From positions 1 to 64,000 of the forward strand of contig VWZL01000431.1 in assembly GCA_013396915.1 (NCBI GenBank): DNA of 64,000 bases, read 5' to 3'. The notes under the pieces are model-generated. The model saw only the letters and a list, made by a program, of their open reading frames with translations. It had not been told where the DNA came from and searched no databases. Shown in pieces: positions 1 through 12,209 of this stretch. How positions within the stretch are numbered: the first letter of the stretch is position 1; every line of letters begins with the position of its first letter. The stretch is from Stercorarius parasiticus. Its lineage: Eukaryota; Chordata; Aves; Charadriiformes; Stercorariidae. The position numbers were made by a program, and so were the translations under genes.

Positions 1-18
1 GGGAGGGAGGGAGGGAGG
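1..18. repeat. (GGGA)n simple repeat at the window edge
   Basis: GGGA repeats in tandem from the first base for about 18 bases, so the true tract may extend left of the window. Such G-rich runs can form G-quadruplexes on the plus strand. No other meaning is visible. Confidence 0.8.
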
Positions 19-163
19 TCAGCTATCGCAGAGGGTAGCATCAGCAAGGAGAAAGAGAAACTAGGAAAAGCAGGATTAATTAAAAAAACCCCACCCCTGT
101 ATCCGAAACAGTTGTTCCGAGAGGCGATTGCCAGGCACTTTCTGTAAGAAATGGTGGTGCTCC

Positions 164-448
164 CTACATTTCTTCATGCTTTACACAGAGTACGTGATTT
201 CCATCATCCCTCTGAAGTACGGCTCGGCCTAATCCGCTTTCCAAGCTGCTGGCGAGCAAGCAGGGGCCCGTACGCTGGCCCGTGATGCCGCCCTCCCCGT
301 AGCCACCAGCACCTGCAGAAGGCACCCCCGACCCAGCCTGCAGGGCCAGCGAGGGCTTCATTTGTAGGAGGAGAGCCTTGCCAGCCTCGGGGGCAGGAGT
401 CACCGTGGGTCCTAACATGCAGACTTGAAAATAGGGATCCGATTCCTC
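164..448 (-). CDS. Candidate terminal coding exon, unknown product
   Basis: On the minus strand an open frame of 94 codons plus stop runs from 448 down to 164. Its upstream boundary is a pyrimidine-rich acceptor (cgtcttcctgtcgtag), and the acceptor's own TAG is the in-frame stop, as expected at an intron/exon edge. The encoded peptide starts EESDPYFQVCMLGP, has a Gly/Ala/Ser-rich middle, and ends in HVLCVKHEEM. The patch is GC-rich with many CpGs inside AT-rich DNA. I do not recognise a family or domain. Against it: GC-rich DNA has few stops, so a frame this long can arise by chance, and I found no partner exon. It could be an unrelated GC-rich patch or an old repeat. Confidence 0.22.
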   Translation of the reverse strand, partial: EESDPYFQVCMLGPTVTPAPEAGKALLLQMKPSLALQAGSGVPSAGAGGYGEGGITGQRTGPCLLASSLESGLGRAVLQRDDGNHVLCVKHEEM

Positions 449-3400
449 CTACGACAGGAAGACGGGCATCCTCGATTTGAGTGGGGTGTTCGAGTAGGTC
501 TTTGCATTTCCATAATTCAGGAAGTTTCATCTGAAATGAAAAGACAACTTTTAGATGAGTTTGTAAAATCACCCAGTAAAGCAATTGGTTTGGGGAGTGT
601 GATACTCTTTCTTACTCTTCCTGTGTTTCCTTTCTTCCTGCATCTCTTGGATTCTCCTTCCTCCCTACAGTGAGCAGGTGCTGTCTAACAACAGACAGAC
701 CCTCCATCCAGTAATTGCTCCACTGTAATTGTTCAAGTACATTAATCAAACCTTTCTCTTTCGCAACCCGTGCTGTAGACAGTTCATGATGTGCTCAGTC
801 GTCCGCTCAAGCACACTGCTGTTCAACTCCTCCAGCACAACTGTTTCAAACTTCGCTAAGCCATACGTGACCTTTCAGACAGACAGGATAGTATACTTAC
901 ACGAATGCATTTTGTGCACTAGAAACTGAGTTTATTTTGCTAAGTTTAATACCAAGTTAAATGTTTGACCCTTTTGCCTACAGTTGCTAAAACAGGGATT
1001 TGCCACAGGAAAGTGAAAGACCATCTCTGGCGGCTCCATCAGCAGTATTTACTGCAATGCTTAAGTGCTGGGATCATGTGAGGGAGCTGCACAATCCTTT
1101 CCCCCCTCTCCCAGACTCTCCACGCTGCCTCTATGTCTATGTCTGTCCGTTGCTAAAGTTACTCATCTCTCCTCTATAGCAGCTAATTTGGAATAATTTT
1201 TTAGCACCTTTTGGAAATCAAAGAGCGATGTATTTAGGAAAATAGTTCTGTGTACTGAGATTCAGAAAAGAACTCCTCTCCTATGTATCTGTAACAAGAA
1301 CTAGGAGGATCTATCTAGTATTAAAATCTGGGTGTCAGTCTTACTGCGGTGCAAATCAAGGCTTCAGTCACCAGTGGGGCACAGGGAGCTGCCTGCCCAG
1401 CGGTTTGGTGGAGTCAGAGCCTGGCCCCTTTCCCTGTGATTTAGATATTACCCATTATTTTGGCCATACAAGGTGTGAGTTCATGTTTTAAAACCTTCAT
1501 CAGCCGGTTTATATTCTTCACTGCTAGAAAGTGAAATTATAAATAGGAATGGGGGATTATTCTAAACATATTGTACAGGAAAACCATTTCTGCAAAGTGC
1601 AGTTGATTTTGTCAGCTTGGTACTGACGTTTCTGATGCTGAAATTTCCTGAGAATGCTTTTTAGAAAAGGTAAGAGATCAAGTCCAGTTAAAACCAATCC
1701 ACAACAGCTGGCATAATTATTTCTGAAATTGAGTTTAAAATCAATTTTCCACAGGGGAAAATGGTGGCATTGGCAGCTTTAAAAACACCACTTTTCCGTA
1801 AAACATTCATCTGGCAATTTCTTTTTTATTTTTCTAGACAGAAGGTCTGTCAGTCTTCAGGTTGGCAAAAACAGAGGTAGCATTCACTGGCCTTGGGAGC
1901 TCCCAGTCTGAGCTTACATCCACAGCTTTTCCTATAGAAACAATTAGAATTTAGATTAATAACGTGACAAGGAAATACAGAAATTCACCTTATTTCACGA
2001 GATTCGTGCATTGTACTTTTCCTGTTCTATCTCAAAGTTGTCAGCTGTGTGCCATAGTACAATAATTTCAGCAGCCAGATGTAGAGAAGCAGACAACGCT
2101 GGATTTGGAAGTAAATTCCACTGCAGAGTCTCAGCATAAAGCCAAAGCTGTGATCAATACACAACATGGCTTTGCTCAAGTGAAGGTTCTCAGCACTTGT
2201 GTCCCCCACCCTGCTATGAGTGCTTATACTATGTAATAGCTTTAAAAAAACCCCTTTTTGTTTGCAGTGTAGTAGTCCAGCTATTGATGTTTATTTGGAG
2301 GAGTGTGTTGGAAACTGTAGTGTCAATATTCTAGTTTACTACCTTTTCCTTCTGTTTTAAATGCCAGCGTAACTCCAAGTCTGGTTTAAAAAACAAACCG
2401 AACCCAAAACACTCTTCTTTAATCAGAAACATCAGCTCTGGGAGCTCAGAATTTATGAACGGTCCTAAAATAACAAACAAGTATAATCATTCAAGTAGAA
2501 GAAAATGTATTGGTAACGAAATGGGTTTCAGGTCAAATTCTTCAAAGACTACAGTGAACTCGGGTTGCTTAGCTTGCACGTGTGTGCAGTTACGAAAAGC
2601 TGTTGTGCCCTGATGTTTTTCTTTTCAATCCGCAGAACACAAAACAGCTCCGCTATCAGTGTTGAGACTCCTCTGGTTTTCCAGGTTGTTCCCTGCCTTT
2701 GTTCAAGACAGCACCAGCTTTTTTACTTCCTAACAGCTCGTCTATTTAGGAGTAGAGAGCAAACATGACATTTGAGATAAGGATATGAATAAGAGGTGCC
2801 TTAGTGGTTCATGAGTTCTAGCAGCCTTGCAAGATTTGGATAAGGCCTTTGCATAACAGAAATCCATTGAGAGAGACAGCCCACCCTGGCATTTAAATTT
2901 TAAAAGCATAGTGAGCTGTGTTACAGTGGAGCATTATTGTAGGCTATGTATTGATCTTACATACTGAAATAATACGTCTTTGGAGACTTGGTGAGACTTT
3001 TTTTTTTTTCTTTTCAATAACCTATTAAAAAACCTATTCATTTATATTGATCATGAGTGTCTTAGAAGAACGTTTACACTTGAAGGAAAATATCTTAGCC
3101 TAGCTAAAGCAATCCTGAAGTTTTTTAAATAATTGTTTTAAAACTGGGAAAGACTGCCATATTAAATAAATTTTTTTACTAAGTTGGAAAAAGTGCATCC
3201 TTGATAGCATCAACAATTTACAGATCTTTCAGTGTTCTGAATAAGAGAATTAAAAATGTATGAATATATGTTCACATGACATACATGAGTCCATACCTAC
3301 TAGGGAGACAAATTTAATCTTATTTAATGCTACCATATGTCTCTTTTATGAAACTATTTTTTGATAATTCGTGACATAAAATATAGAAAGCCAAGACCAT

Positions 3401-4295
3401 CTGAGGCTCCAAGGTACTTCAGAAGAGATACTGGTTCTGTTTCTTCCCAAATCCACTGTTTCCTATGCTTTGTGGAAAATTCAGTAGAAAGTAATGACTA
3501 AAAAATGTCCGCTTTTCTTAAGGTTTATATAATACTGGTATATAGTCACTGCATGTCTTTAGGGTCTTGATTCAGCAAAACACCTAGTCTCTTGCTAAGG
3601 TCCATCTTTCTTCAGGGTACCTTTCAACCACGTGCTTAAACTTTACGCTGTGTTGAAACCTGAGGCAAAGAATGGGCTTAAGTGTTTTTCTGCACAGGTA
3701 TAACTTGCTGATTTGAGACAGGAAAGCTACCTTGAAGTCCAAATGACTCTCCTGTTCCAGATGCAAGTCAGGCATGACTGTTTTCATAGTAAAAACCCTT
3801 GAAGAACGTCTTACAGCTCTTTCATTTTCCGGCTACTGATTTTAACTTCTGCTGTCTCGTTGACTTCAGCCAAACCCCCTTCCTTTACGCACTTTGTAAA
3901 TGTAAGAGTGCAAACTGCAATATACTTCATCTTATTATGTATGTTAACACACAACGTGCAGTAGTTATACTGTGTTTAAATTCCCCCAAATGCGGAGGAT
4001 GTTACACCTAGGTAGGTGGCTAGCATATTTTAAAAAATAACTCAAAGTACCCTCTAAATCTAAACGGTTCATGGTATTAGATTTCTCCATCATCTTCTGG
4101 CCTTCTGCCCCACTGCTGTAATTACCTTAACTCCTCACTTAATAATAAAACTCTCTGAACAAATCCTGTGCCTGCTATTAAGTAAAATTAGAGCTTAGTA
4201 CAGATTCTCTGCATTCTTTCTTTTCCTCAGCTGTGGTGCTTGACAGCTTGCATGGTACAAATGAAACACACAAAGCCTTTAAACCACCCCATATT
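449..4295. other. Non-coding, AT-rich; no gene seen
   Basis: No open frame longer than about 80 codons and none protein-like. There is a run of T at about 2998-3009. I see no recognisable transposon, RNA gene or promoter. It could be intronic or intergenic. Confidence 0.6.
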
Positions 4296-4308
4296 AAAAA
4301 AAAAAAAA
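4296..4308 (+). repeat. Poly-A tract (13 A)
   Basis: Uninterrupted run of A. No retroposed sequence is recognisable upstream of it, so it is best treated as low-complexity sequence. Confidence 0.8.
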
Positions 4309-7300
4309 GTAACTCAGAGCTTTCTAATGCTGATATGTACTAGAAACAGTAAATTTTGATGAAGAGCGGTGCCAGATTCTTTATTTCTGTAGAAAAGTCA
4401 CTGGTGTAACGAAACAGAATTAGTCATGTAAGCTTATATAAGCACTCTCCTGGTTTGTTTCCTCCTGGATCTCATGCAAGCCCTTGCAAGGAGAAGGTAG
4501 TTCAGATTCCAGGTCCACTCTGTCCGAGGTCTGTCCGAGATTGCCCGCAGGAGTGAAAATTGCAGCAATACATTTCACTACGTAGGCAGCTACCCTCTAG
4601 CTACTGCGTCAAAATCACCAAGTTCCTGTTCTGCCCGTGTAACTTTCAAGTTCCAAGTTGAGCTGTGTTTCAGTCATCATCTCTCAAGGTTTTACCTTTT
4701 CTGTGGGAGAAGATCACTTGCGTATGCCCACAGTTAAAAATGTTTCAGTATCACAGAACCAAATATTAAGAAATCCTGAACTTCTAGCCCATCAGCTCAC
4801 CAGAAGTAAGAAAGGTCATCTCGTCTCTAAGCTAAAATGCTCAATACAACTAGGAAAACCAATACAGAAAATACGGTGGTCATTCATAACAACAACCAGC
4901 TAGTATCTCAGCTGTTTTCAGCTACCACAATATTACACAGAGGTAGAAGAGCAAATTGTGGGAAGTTTGTTAGGAGTTGCATAGTGAACATAGTTATTGT
5001 TGGTACTTTTTTCATCTCAAGATCTTCTGTTAAATAACAAAATAGCTTAAGAAGTCTGTTCTTCCATCAGGAGGGCAGCCATTCTGCGAAATACACACAA
5101 TCCTCCAGAACATAACCCACAGAAACTATAACCCCAGCTAAGCCAAACGCAAATTTGTGCTTAAATTTAGGCATAGGGAAGTTCTATATTGGCTTTACTC
5201 ACACGCTTAAAATTAAGCGTATGTTCTAACACTTTGCTGGATTAGGGCCCATGTCAGCAAAATAAATTTATTGGGAAGAAGTAATAAAAGCGTAGCTTGC
5301 AGTGAGGGACAGCAGAGCCATTCACAGCTACAGAAGCTTTAAAACACTAGCTGGTATTTATATATTTAAAGAAGAAATCAGGCGTTAAACAAAACATTTG
5401 TTTTAGATCGCTATCTAATTAGTCTGCTACAGAAGCACCTTTTCTTAATTTGACGAAAAACATTTTTTTGCATCCTTGCATCCCCAAAAGCAAACTGATC
5501 TACACATCAGGGAAAAAAACTGTTTTGCAAGCACAAGCTTCAAAAGCAATTTTCCCACTGTTGAGTAACAGCCTGGCTGTTCCAGAGATACCATTGCATT
5601 CCCTGGAGAAGGGGACAGACAGGAGGCCAAGCTTTTTAAACACTGAGCTTCATTACACACACGCCTGAATTTGCTCATTTGAGTGTATACACTTGTATAT
5701 AATTGCATATATGCAATAAATGTCAGCTGACTAATTCTCTTGTATGCATTATGCACTGGTGTGCATTTATTTTTAATGCTAAGAACCTCTCTAAATATTT
5801 GGTATTGTACGTCTAGCCTTTAAGGAGAACTTACATCGTTTGCAAAACCGGAATGGATACAATTCTACCAGACTGTGTCTATATTAATTTTATTTTTTCC
5901 AGCAGAAAGTTTCTGTTGCTAACAACAGTTCAGCAAAGTATGAATTCTAGTGTAGATGTAGTTCCTTTGGTGTTTCAAGTGCGGTGCTATCTGGCCCTCT
6001 TCAGAACACCTCTATATCAAGACGCCAGTGGTCACAGCAGCTTACTCTGCATGAGCGCTTTGCCTCTTCCCCGTAGCAGCGGAGCTGTACCAATGGGCGG
6101 TCCTCTCACTAATAGCCTTACACAGAAAATGTGTCAAACTCTTTCACAATAACAGCATCATTTATTCCCTTAGTGTTACATCACGCCTGAATCACCAGGC
6201 AATGCACGTGCATTGTATTTTCTGCTTTTTCAAGAGGAAAATCTTTCATTCAAAAGACAAGACACAATCATTTGTTTTCGAGTTAGCTTTTTCTCCCATC
6301 TTTAGTAGCCCTCTCCTTACAGCCAATTTTCCGAAGGGGACAAGGCCGCTGAGTACGCAGCCTGCAGGTCTTTGTCCCAGCCACAGCTTCTGAGCCCATG
6401 GGACAGTTCCAGACAGGCACATTTGTAATTCTCAATTTTTTCAGAAAGTAAGTGTTTGGGGTGCAAAGAGAGACAGTACTGTCCCTGCAAAAGGGAAGAA
6501 CAGTGATGGGTCTTCCCTCATCCTTATGTCACATGAGAGATTCCACTGGAAACCCCAGCTTTGAGACACAGAAAAAAGAGGTTTCATGACTCCACTTTAC
6601 CAAATTCCTGATTTCACTGGGATCCTCAGTCCTCTTTTCATACCTTATTTGCGCAGTCCACTGCTCAGTTAAGACCTGTTCAGGGTCCCAATGCCCTACA
6701 GTACAAACAAACATTAAACAGGAAATTTATTGACTGCATAAAACTTCTGAGATCACAGATGGGAAGAAAAATGGTTCCAAGAGAATGTTCTCTCTGGTAA
6801 TCCTTATGGACGCTTATGGAACTCTAATTAGCAGGGTTTGTAAAAAAAAAATAAATCTGTTCTTCTTCCTGCTTTTATGTCGGAGGTTGCCTTTTCTTCA
6901 AAATTCACCCCTTTATCGCCACTTCTGAGGTCCCATTTTGATTTCTACAGTAATGGCAGCGATTCCTACGGATACCATTAATGAAGTTAAAGTTTTTAAT
7001 AATTTTTAAAATTGCAGACTTCTAGTAAACCACTGTGCTACCTGTTCAGCTGGAAAAATAAGCACTGTGGGACCCATAGCACATACCAGTCACGTCCCAC
7101 TTCCATTGTATGCCTGTCATCTTCTGCCGACGGGCAGGACACCTGAGCACAAATTGAAATTGTGTTGTGCTGCACGTCTTGTGTTGAGACAGTGCTGCAA
7201 AGAAGCCTTAGCGCTCACCTGTACATGGACCGGAAGTGTGGCAGAAAGGAAAGTTTGATTTATTGGCAATAGCAGCAAGCTTGGAGCTACATCAAGCTGT

Positions 7301-7720
7301 CCAGCTCAGCAGGATGTGCTAACCTGTATGCAGAAACCAGCCCCATACACCAGGCTAAGACATGAGATGGCCATAATGACAGTTCAGTTTCACCAACAGT
7401 TAATTCAGTGCTGTGTTTTGAAATAGCTGTAGTAATGGAACCATAAAAACTCTTACCAGGTTGAGGTCTCCAGTTTGGGAGCTTTTTCCTAATGTACTAC
7501 ATATTTTAAAGCTTAATCATCAGCCCTTCTCCAAGCAAAACTCCTACCCATTCCAGTTAATCTTTGTCAGAATCAGTCCTGGTACTGGGTAATAGGCTGC
7601 AGTTAAAGTGTAAATTAAAAACAAGTTTCTAATCATAGAAATTAAGTTCTGAAGTAGTCTTGCTACAGTAATGGAGAGTGAAAACCAGTTTCAAAACGGA
7701 ATAAAAATGTATTATTGCAG
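4309..7720. other. Non-coding, AT-rich; no gene seen
   Basis: Only short random-looking frames. A small tandem duplication of tctgtccgag lies near 4510-4530. A T-rich stretch ending in CAG near 5900 resembles a splice acceptor, but no convincing exon follows it. Confidence 0.6.
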
Positions 7721-7770
7721 CTTCATTGAACTATGTTCAATTGAACTTCATTGAACTATGTTCAATGAAC
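7721..7770. repeat. Two-copy 25-bp tandem repeat
   Basis: The 20-mer cttcattgaactatgttcaa occurs exactly at 7721-7740 and 7746-7765. This gives a 25-base period, and the copies contain a ttcaattgaa inverted repeat. It looks like a recent local duplication. Confidence 0.85.
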
Positions 7771-9740
7771 CATAGAGGTCTCATCCCATTCCATTTCCTA
7801 GCTACCAAAATCCAATACCTGGTAGTCATCTGAAATTTGTACATGCATTGAACTGTTACCGATTAAAATAATTGTCACTGAGTATTTATTTTAATGAGAC
7901 CATCACCCTCAGAAAAACAGAATGTTTAAACCACTGTTATTAACTGGTTTTTTTAATAGTAAGTCACTTGTCAGCTCACTTCTAAATACCTGCTGCCCAA
8001 CAGCATAAACAGACTTCGTTTTTAATTTAGAGAGTTTCAGTTTTATTTTTGGAGTAATATTTTTATCCAAAAATCTTACTACAGTACTACACAAAAATTT
8101 TTGTTCCAAATGGAGGTCTACAAGGGCAATGCATATATTAAATTACAAAGGCACCTGTACATTACCAAGACAATAAATATTCAAGTAGTAAGCGTGTTTC
8201 AAGTATCATTAGTCTTCTTAGGAACTTTGGGCTAACAAATTAGACCTTTTACGTCTAAACTGGCTTCTACCCATCAGCTTACATAGGAGAGAAAAAAACC
8301 CCAAATAACTTACAACAAAGGTCCCGGAAAAGAAAGTTAGATTTTGGTTATTATTTCAATTATAGTTATCCTACCCTTGGAAAAAAAAAAAAAAAAAGAT
8401 CATGGTGAAAGGAAAAAAGATGTGGAAAACAATTAAGACACGACATTAAGCTGCTGCAGCTGAGACTCATAAGGTAGCTGTATAAAGAACAAGTAACACA
8501 GCACGCTGCACAACAGGAGGACAGAAGTGATTTTTAAAGTGTCTAAGTTAAGATGTGCTAAGTAACAGGTTTGGTTTTGGTTGTTCTTCCGTAAGAAATC
8601 ATTAATTTAATCCCTCCAACTTTTAGTTTAAGAATGTATAAGCCATTCATTTTGAGTCACAATTCCATCTGCTTCGATCGACAGCCTTTATTTCTCATAC
8701 CTGTGGCATAAGTAAATTTGTAGTTTGCAGCTTAGATAATGCACCTTCAAAAGAGGAATGACATGAACCGCGTGGCCATGTAACTGGGCAATATAACTGC
8801 AAGTGCTTGCCGTTTCTTTTAGAGGTATGATGAGTTGTACAGGAAAATTATATATATGTAGTCACCCTGAAGCAATGTAGTGATGAAAAAGCAGTACCTG
8901 CTATCATTTTAGAATGGAATCAAATAGAAACGTTGTTAAAGGGAGGGAAAAAAAGTTGCAGTACATTGTGTAATCTTCTGCTGAAACGAAAGGACACACT
9001 GTCATCGGTGATGCAATAAAATAATAGCGTACAATATTAAAACAGTGCATTGCAATAAAGGAGTTGGCTTGCAGACTGTACACCTACGTTTCTTGGAAAG
9101 TGTCTCATATTGCAGTTGTCTCACTAAAATGAAGAAGTCTTTCATGGGTGTCTTGGGGCAAACATTCCCTTTTATTTGTATTGATTTGTAACAATTCCTA
9201 GAAATTGCTCTAACCATCTTATAACAGAGAAACAGTAAAAAGTGGATAATTTTGAATCAGCAATAATCAGATACAACTTTTAATAAAAAATGTGTATATT
9301 ACTTTAGGAAGTACTTTTAGTACTGGTGGTACCACTTCTAGGCACTGAAATTAGGCTGAAAATAGCTATTGAAGTATAGGAGAGTTGCAGTATCCGTATC
9401 AGTTTATGTCATCTTGAGATAATCCAGTGCCCTGCCTTTAAATATGCAGATCGGATAATCAGAGTGTTCAAATGTACACTTAAAACATTTTGCTGAGCAC
9501 AGCTCTGGTGTCGCTGTAATGTAGCTAGCAGACACAGTTTCTGTTCTGGTTACCTGGCCAAGCATTAAGTTAACACAGCTTTTAATCTTTGTACTTAAGG
9601 AAAAAAATCAGTAGTTTAAAAGAACTTGTTTAACAAATCAGCTATGTATTTTAAGAGGCCTCATTACTGTGTTTTTGGTACAAATAATAAAGATTTTAAA
9701 CTCCACAAAGTCTATGGTGCTGTGAGCATTAATTTCTGGT
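7771..9740 (-). other. Possible 3' UTR of a minus-strand transcript
   Basis: This AT-rich stretch lies directly downstream (minus strand) of the candidate stop codon at 9741. It has several minus-strand AATAAA hexamers, seen as tttatt on the plus strand at 9171, 8687, 8042 and 7885. There is a 17-base A run at 8381-8397. The 3' UTR reading depends entirely on the 9741-9944 exon being real. AT-rich DNA produces such hexamers by chance. Confidence 0.2.
8381..8397 (+). repeat. Poly-A tract (17 A)
   Basis: Uninterrupted A run; low-complexity, probably length-variable between individuals. Confidence 0.85.
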
Positions 9741-9944
9741 TTAGTACTTGCTAGGAGAACATTTCAAACGTAAATCTGAAGGCTTTTGGTCATTGACCTT
9801 GTGGAGCTGACTGGTGTAGATTGTCATGATGTCCCGTGTTTGTGGCATAACTCCAGGTAGTGTCAGGCAAAATTGTTCGTAGAGTCGTATCGGCAGCAAT
9901 GCGTACTGCGTCAAATCACCCTGTGCGTGCAGAAACTCTCCCAT
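9741..9944 (-). CDS. Candidate terminal coding exon, unknown product
   Basis: On the minus strand an open frame from 9944 to 9741 encodes 67 residues and a TAA stop. The peptide begins MGEFLHAQGDLTQYALLPIR and ends LRLKCSPSKY. Its composition is ordinary for a globular protein: mixed charged, polar and hydrophobic residues with no low complexity. It carries several CpGs although its surroundings are AT-rich, as coding sequence often does. A possible acceptor (gttataagccag) ends just before the ATG, and an in-frame stop lies 16 bases above the ATG. A 3'-UTR-like stretch follows. I cannot assign a family. It may be the last exon of a minus-strand gene whose other exons lie to the right, or a chance frame. 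The acceptor's pyrimidine tract is weak. Confidence 0.3.
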   Translation of the reverse strand: MGEFLHAQGDLTQYALLPIRLYEQFCLTLPGVMPQTRDIMTIYTSQLHKVNDQKPSDLRLKCSPSKY

Positions 9945-11464
9945 CTGGCTTATAACAACCTATGCACAAGTGGAGGCAGGAACAGGAGGCTCCAGGAAGT
10001 ACCAGGCAGCAGTTTGTGGTGCACAGCTACAACCCCAGCTGGCTCTGCAGCCCATCTTGAAATAGACCCCTTATTAATCAAGATAATTTTATGAGCAGAG
10101 TTCTCTCATGTCGCTGCTCGACACGCAGTACCTGGACCATGGTGGCAACACATGCCTTGAAAATACCCTGCTTAAGAGTGCTTAATCAACACATACTGAC
10201 AACAGTACAGTGTGTCTTTTAATCACATGGCATAACGCAGAGCAATTGCTTGCATGTGATCTCAAACAAGTATTGTTTATATTGCTGCTCTGGCAAACTT
10301 AAAGGGGTGCATGTTCGGGGAAGAGTTAATGTTGTTGTCTTATTTTGATGGGAAAAACAGAGAATAAGAAGTGAGCAAGAGGTTCCTGTCAGGAGTAATG
10401 CCTGCAACACTGTGAATGAAGATGTTTGTTGAGCGCTATAATTCCTAACGTCTTAATTCTGTAGGAAGATGCTCACCTGTAAAATATTTACTTCCTTTTG
10501 TGGTAAGAAGAAAAATAAATAATGTGCCGTCCACCTAACTCTGGAGACGTTACAAATGTCTTAATTAAAAGGAAAGCGTGTAGGACAGCACAGCAAAAAA
10601 CAGAGTTGTAACAAACAAATGCACATGTAGAAAAACCTCTCCAATGCCAGAAAGGGCAGCAGAATTACCTGGGCAAATGACGGGTCCTTGCCCCTAGTGC
10701 AGACCAGGTTCCTTGGCACACATGAAGGAAACCCAGGCTGAATGGAGGCACACTGGGAGCACGGAGTCACTGGCATGTGGCATGCATACAACAAGAAACA
10801 GCCTGAAAACACAGAAACCCCTCACCCCAACAACAGCAAAAGCTGGGAAATAGGTTAAATGCGTCACTGAATTATTTCAAACTACAAAACAGTTCCGTTA
10901 TATGAACATTTTTTTCTCTTTCATGATACTCTCAACATAACATTTCTGCCTTGTATTAGATGAAATTCTAACCATTATTAGAATTCCTTTAGTTTCCAAC
11001 ATGCTTAAAACAAAAGAAATTAAAATTTCTACTGATGTTTACTGGTTCATTTCTACTAGTGTACTCTCTCTTAGCAAAGATCTACAATCCTTAGATTTAA
11101 ACTTACGCACAAGCACCTCTCCTTGTTATTTGTGCTTCTGTGTTTCCTTCTAAAACTCAAAACCTATGCCTTTTAATTGTGCAGGGCTTTTTTTTTTTCT
11201 TCTTCTTCTTCGCAGCTTATTAAAAACATTTCTACACCAGTTCTTGGTCATCATTCACATTAGCTTGTTTCAGTTCTTTCTTTTTGAAAGTGCCTGGCTG
11301 ACACGTGTTCTCACCTTCACGAAATGATCCATTTTTAAAACAGGAAGAACTTCCGAGTAAACAATGTCACATTAGGCTTTATAAACAAGAGTAAAGTCAG
11401 CAAGATACAGAAAGTAATCTTGCCCTACTCAGAACGGGCTTTCAGAGTTCAGTATGGCCTTAGA
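9945..11464. other. Mostly non-coding; one minus-strand ATG in ideal Kozak context
   Basis: On the minus strand an ATG at 10140-10138 sits in the context gccaccATGg and opens a 20-codon frame ending at 10078. The rest is AT-rich with no recognisable repeat or gene. Confidence 0.4.
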
Positions 11465-11866
11465 TCTGTTTTATTGAAACCAGAGAAGAGCAACAGGGAA
11501 GGATTAGAAGTAAGAAAAATGCAACCTATGAGGAAAAGATTGAAAGGACTGGTGCTGTTTGATCAAGAGAAGAAAAGGCTGAAGGCAGATAAAATAACAA
11601 TCTTCAAATACGGAACAGTTGCCTAAAAAAAAAAAAAGGGGGTTTCAGTTGCTGCAAGGTTTGTGGCTAGACCTTAAGTGAACCTTTCTAAACAGTGAGT
11701 GCAACAAAAGCACTGGGGAAGTCACGCAGTTCCATCTTTGGAGATTTCTACGAGCAGGTTAGCCTCTGTCAGGAATGCTGTAAGGTGTAGTTCATCCCAC
11801 AGGGGATGGATTAAATTACTTCTTTAAATCCCTCCGCAGGCCTATTTCTATTATACACAATTCTGG
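11465..11866 (+). mobile_element. CR1-type LINE fragment, 3' end, sense strand
   Basis: The text follows the known bird/turtle CR1 3' region closely. It has cagagaagagcaacagggaa at 11481, a gaagaaaaggctgaaggcag stretch, ggagatttctacgagcaggt at 11740 (CR1: ggagattttt aagagcaggtt), then ggggatggattaaattac, and it ends in a degenerate attctatga-like tail near 11845-11866. It is 5'-truncated, as is usual for CR1, and diverged, so it is old and inactive. An A run interrupts it at 11625-11637. It holds no intact reverse transcriptase. Confidence 0.85.
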
Positions 11867-12209
11867 TTACACAATAAAAATTTGTAATTAAGATGTAAAC
11901 ATTTTTGTTAGCTTATCACAGTTTTTTACTGTTGTGATCAACTTTATCAATGTAAAACACTACCATGTTAGATACATGCAAGAAAATGTTGTTCAATGTA
12001 AACAGAAAAAGATCTGCATTTTTACAAAGTCTTACAGTTCACAAAAGGGTATACCTCTCTTCTTTACCTCTCCCCTCAGACTAACAGGTGACAAAGGAAC
12101 AAGTCATTTTATTCTTTAATGCTATTTGGAGTTAGAAATTCTCATCTCATGCGTGACCAGTAAGAAGACTGGTCCACAAGTATTCTACCTCCTGTATTCC
12201 AATTTACGT
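11867..12209. other. Spacer between two CR1 fragments
   Basis: AT-rich non-coding DNA separating a plus-strand and a minus-strand CR1 fragment whose 3' ends face each other. Nothing else is recognised. Confidence 0.5.
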
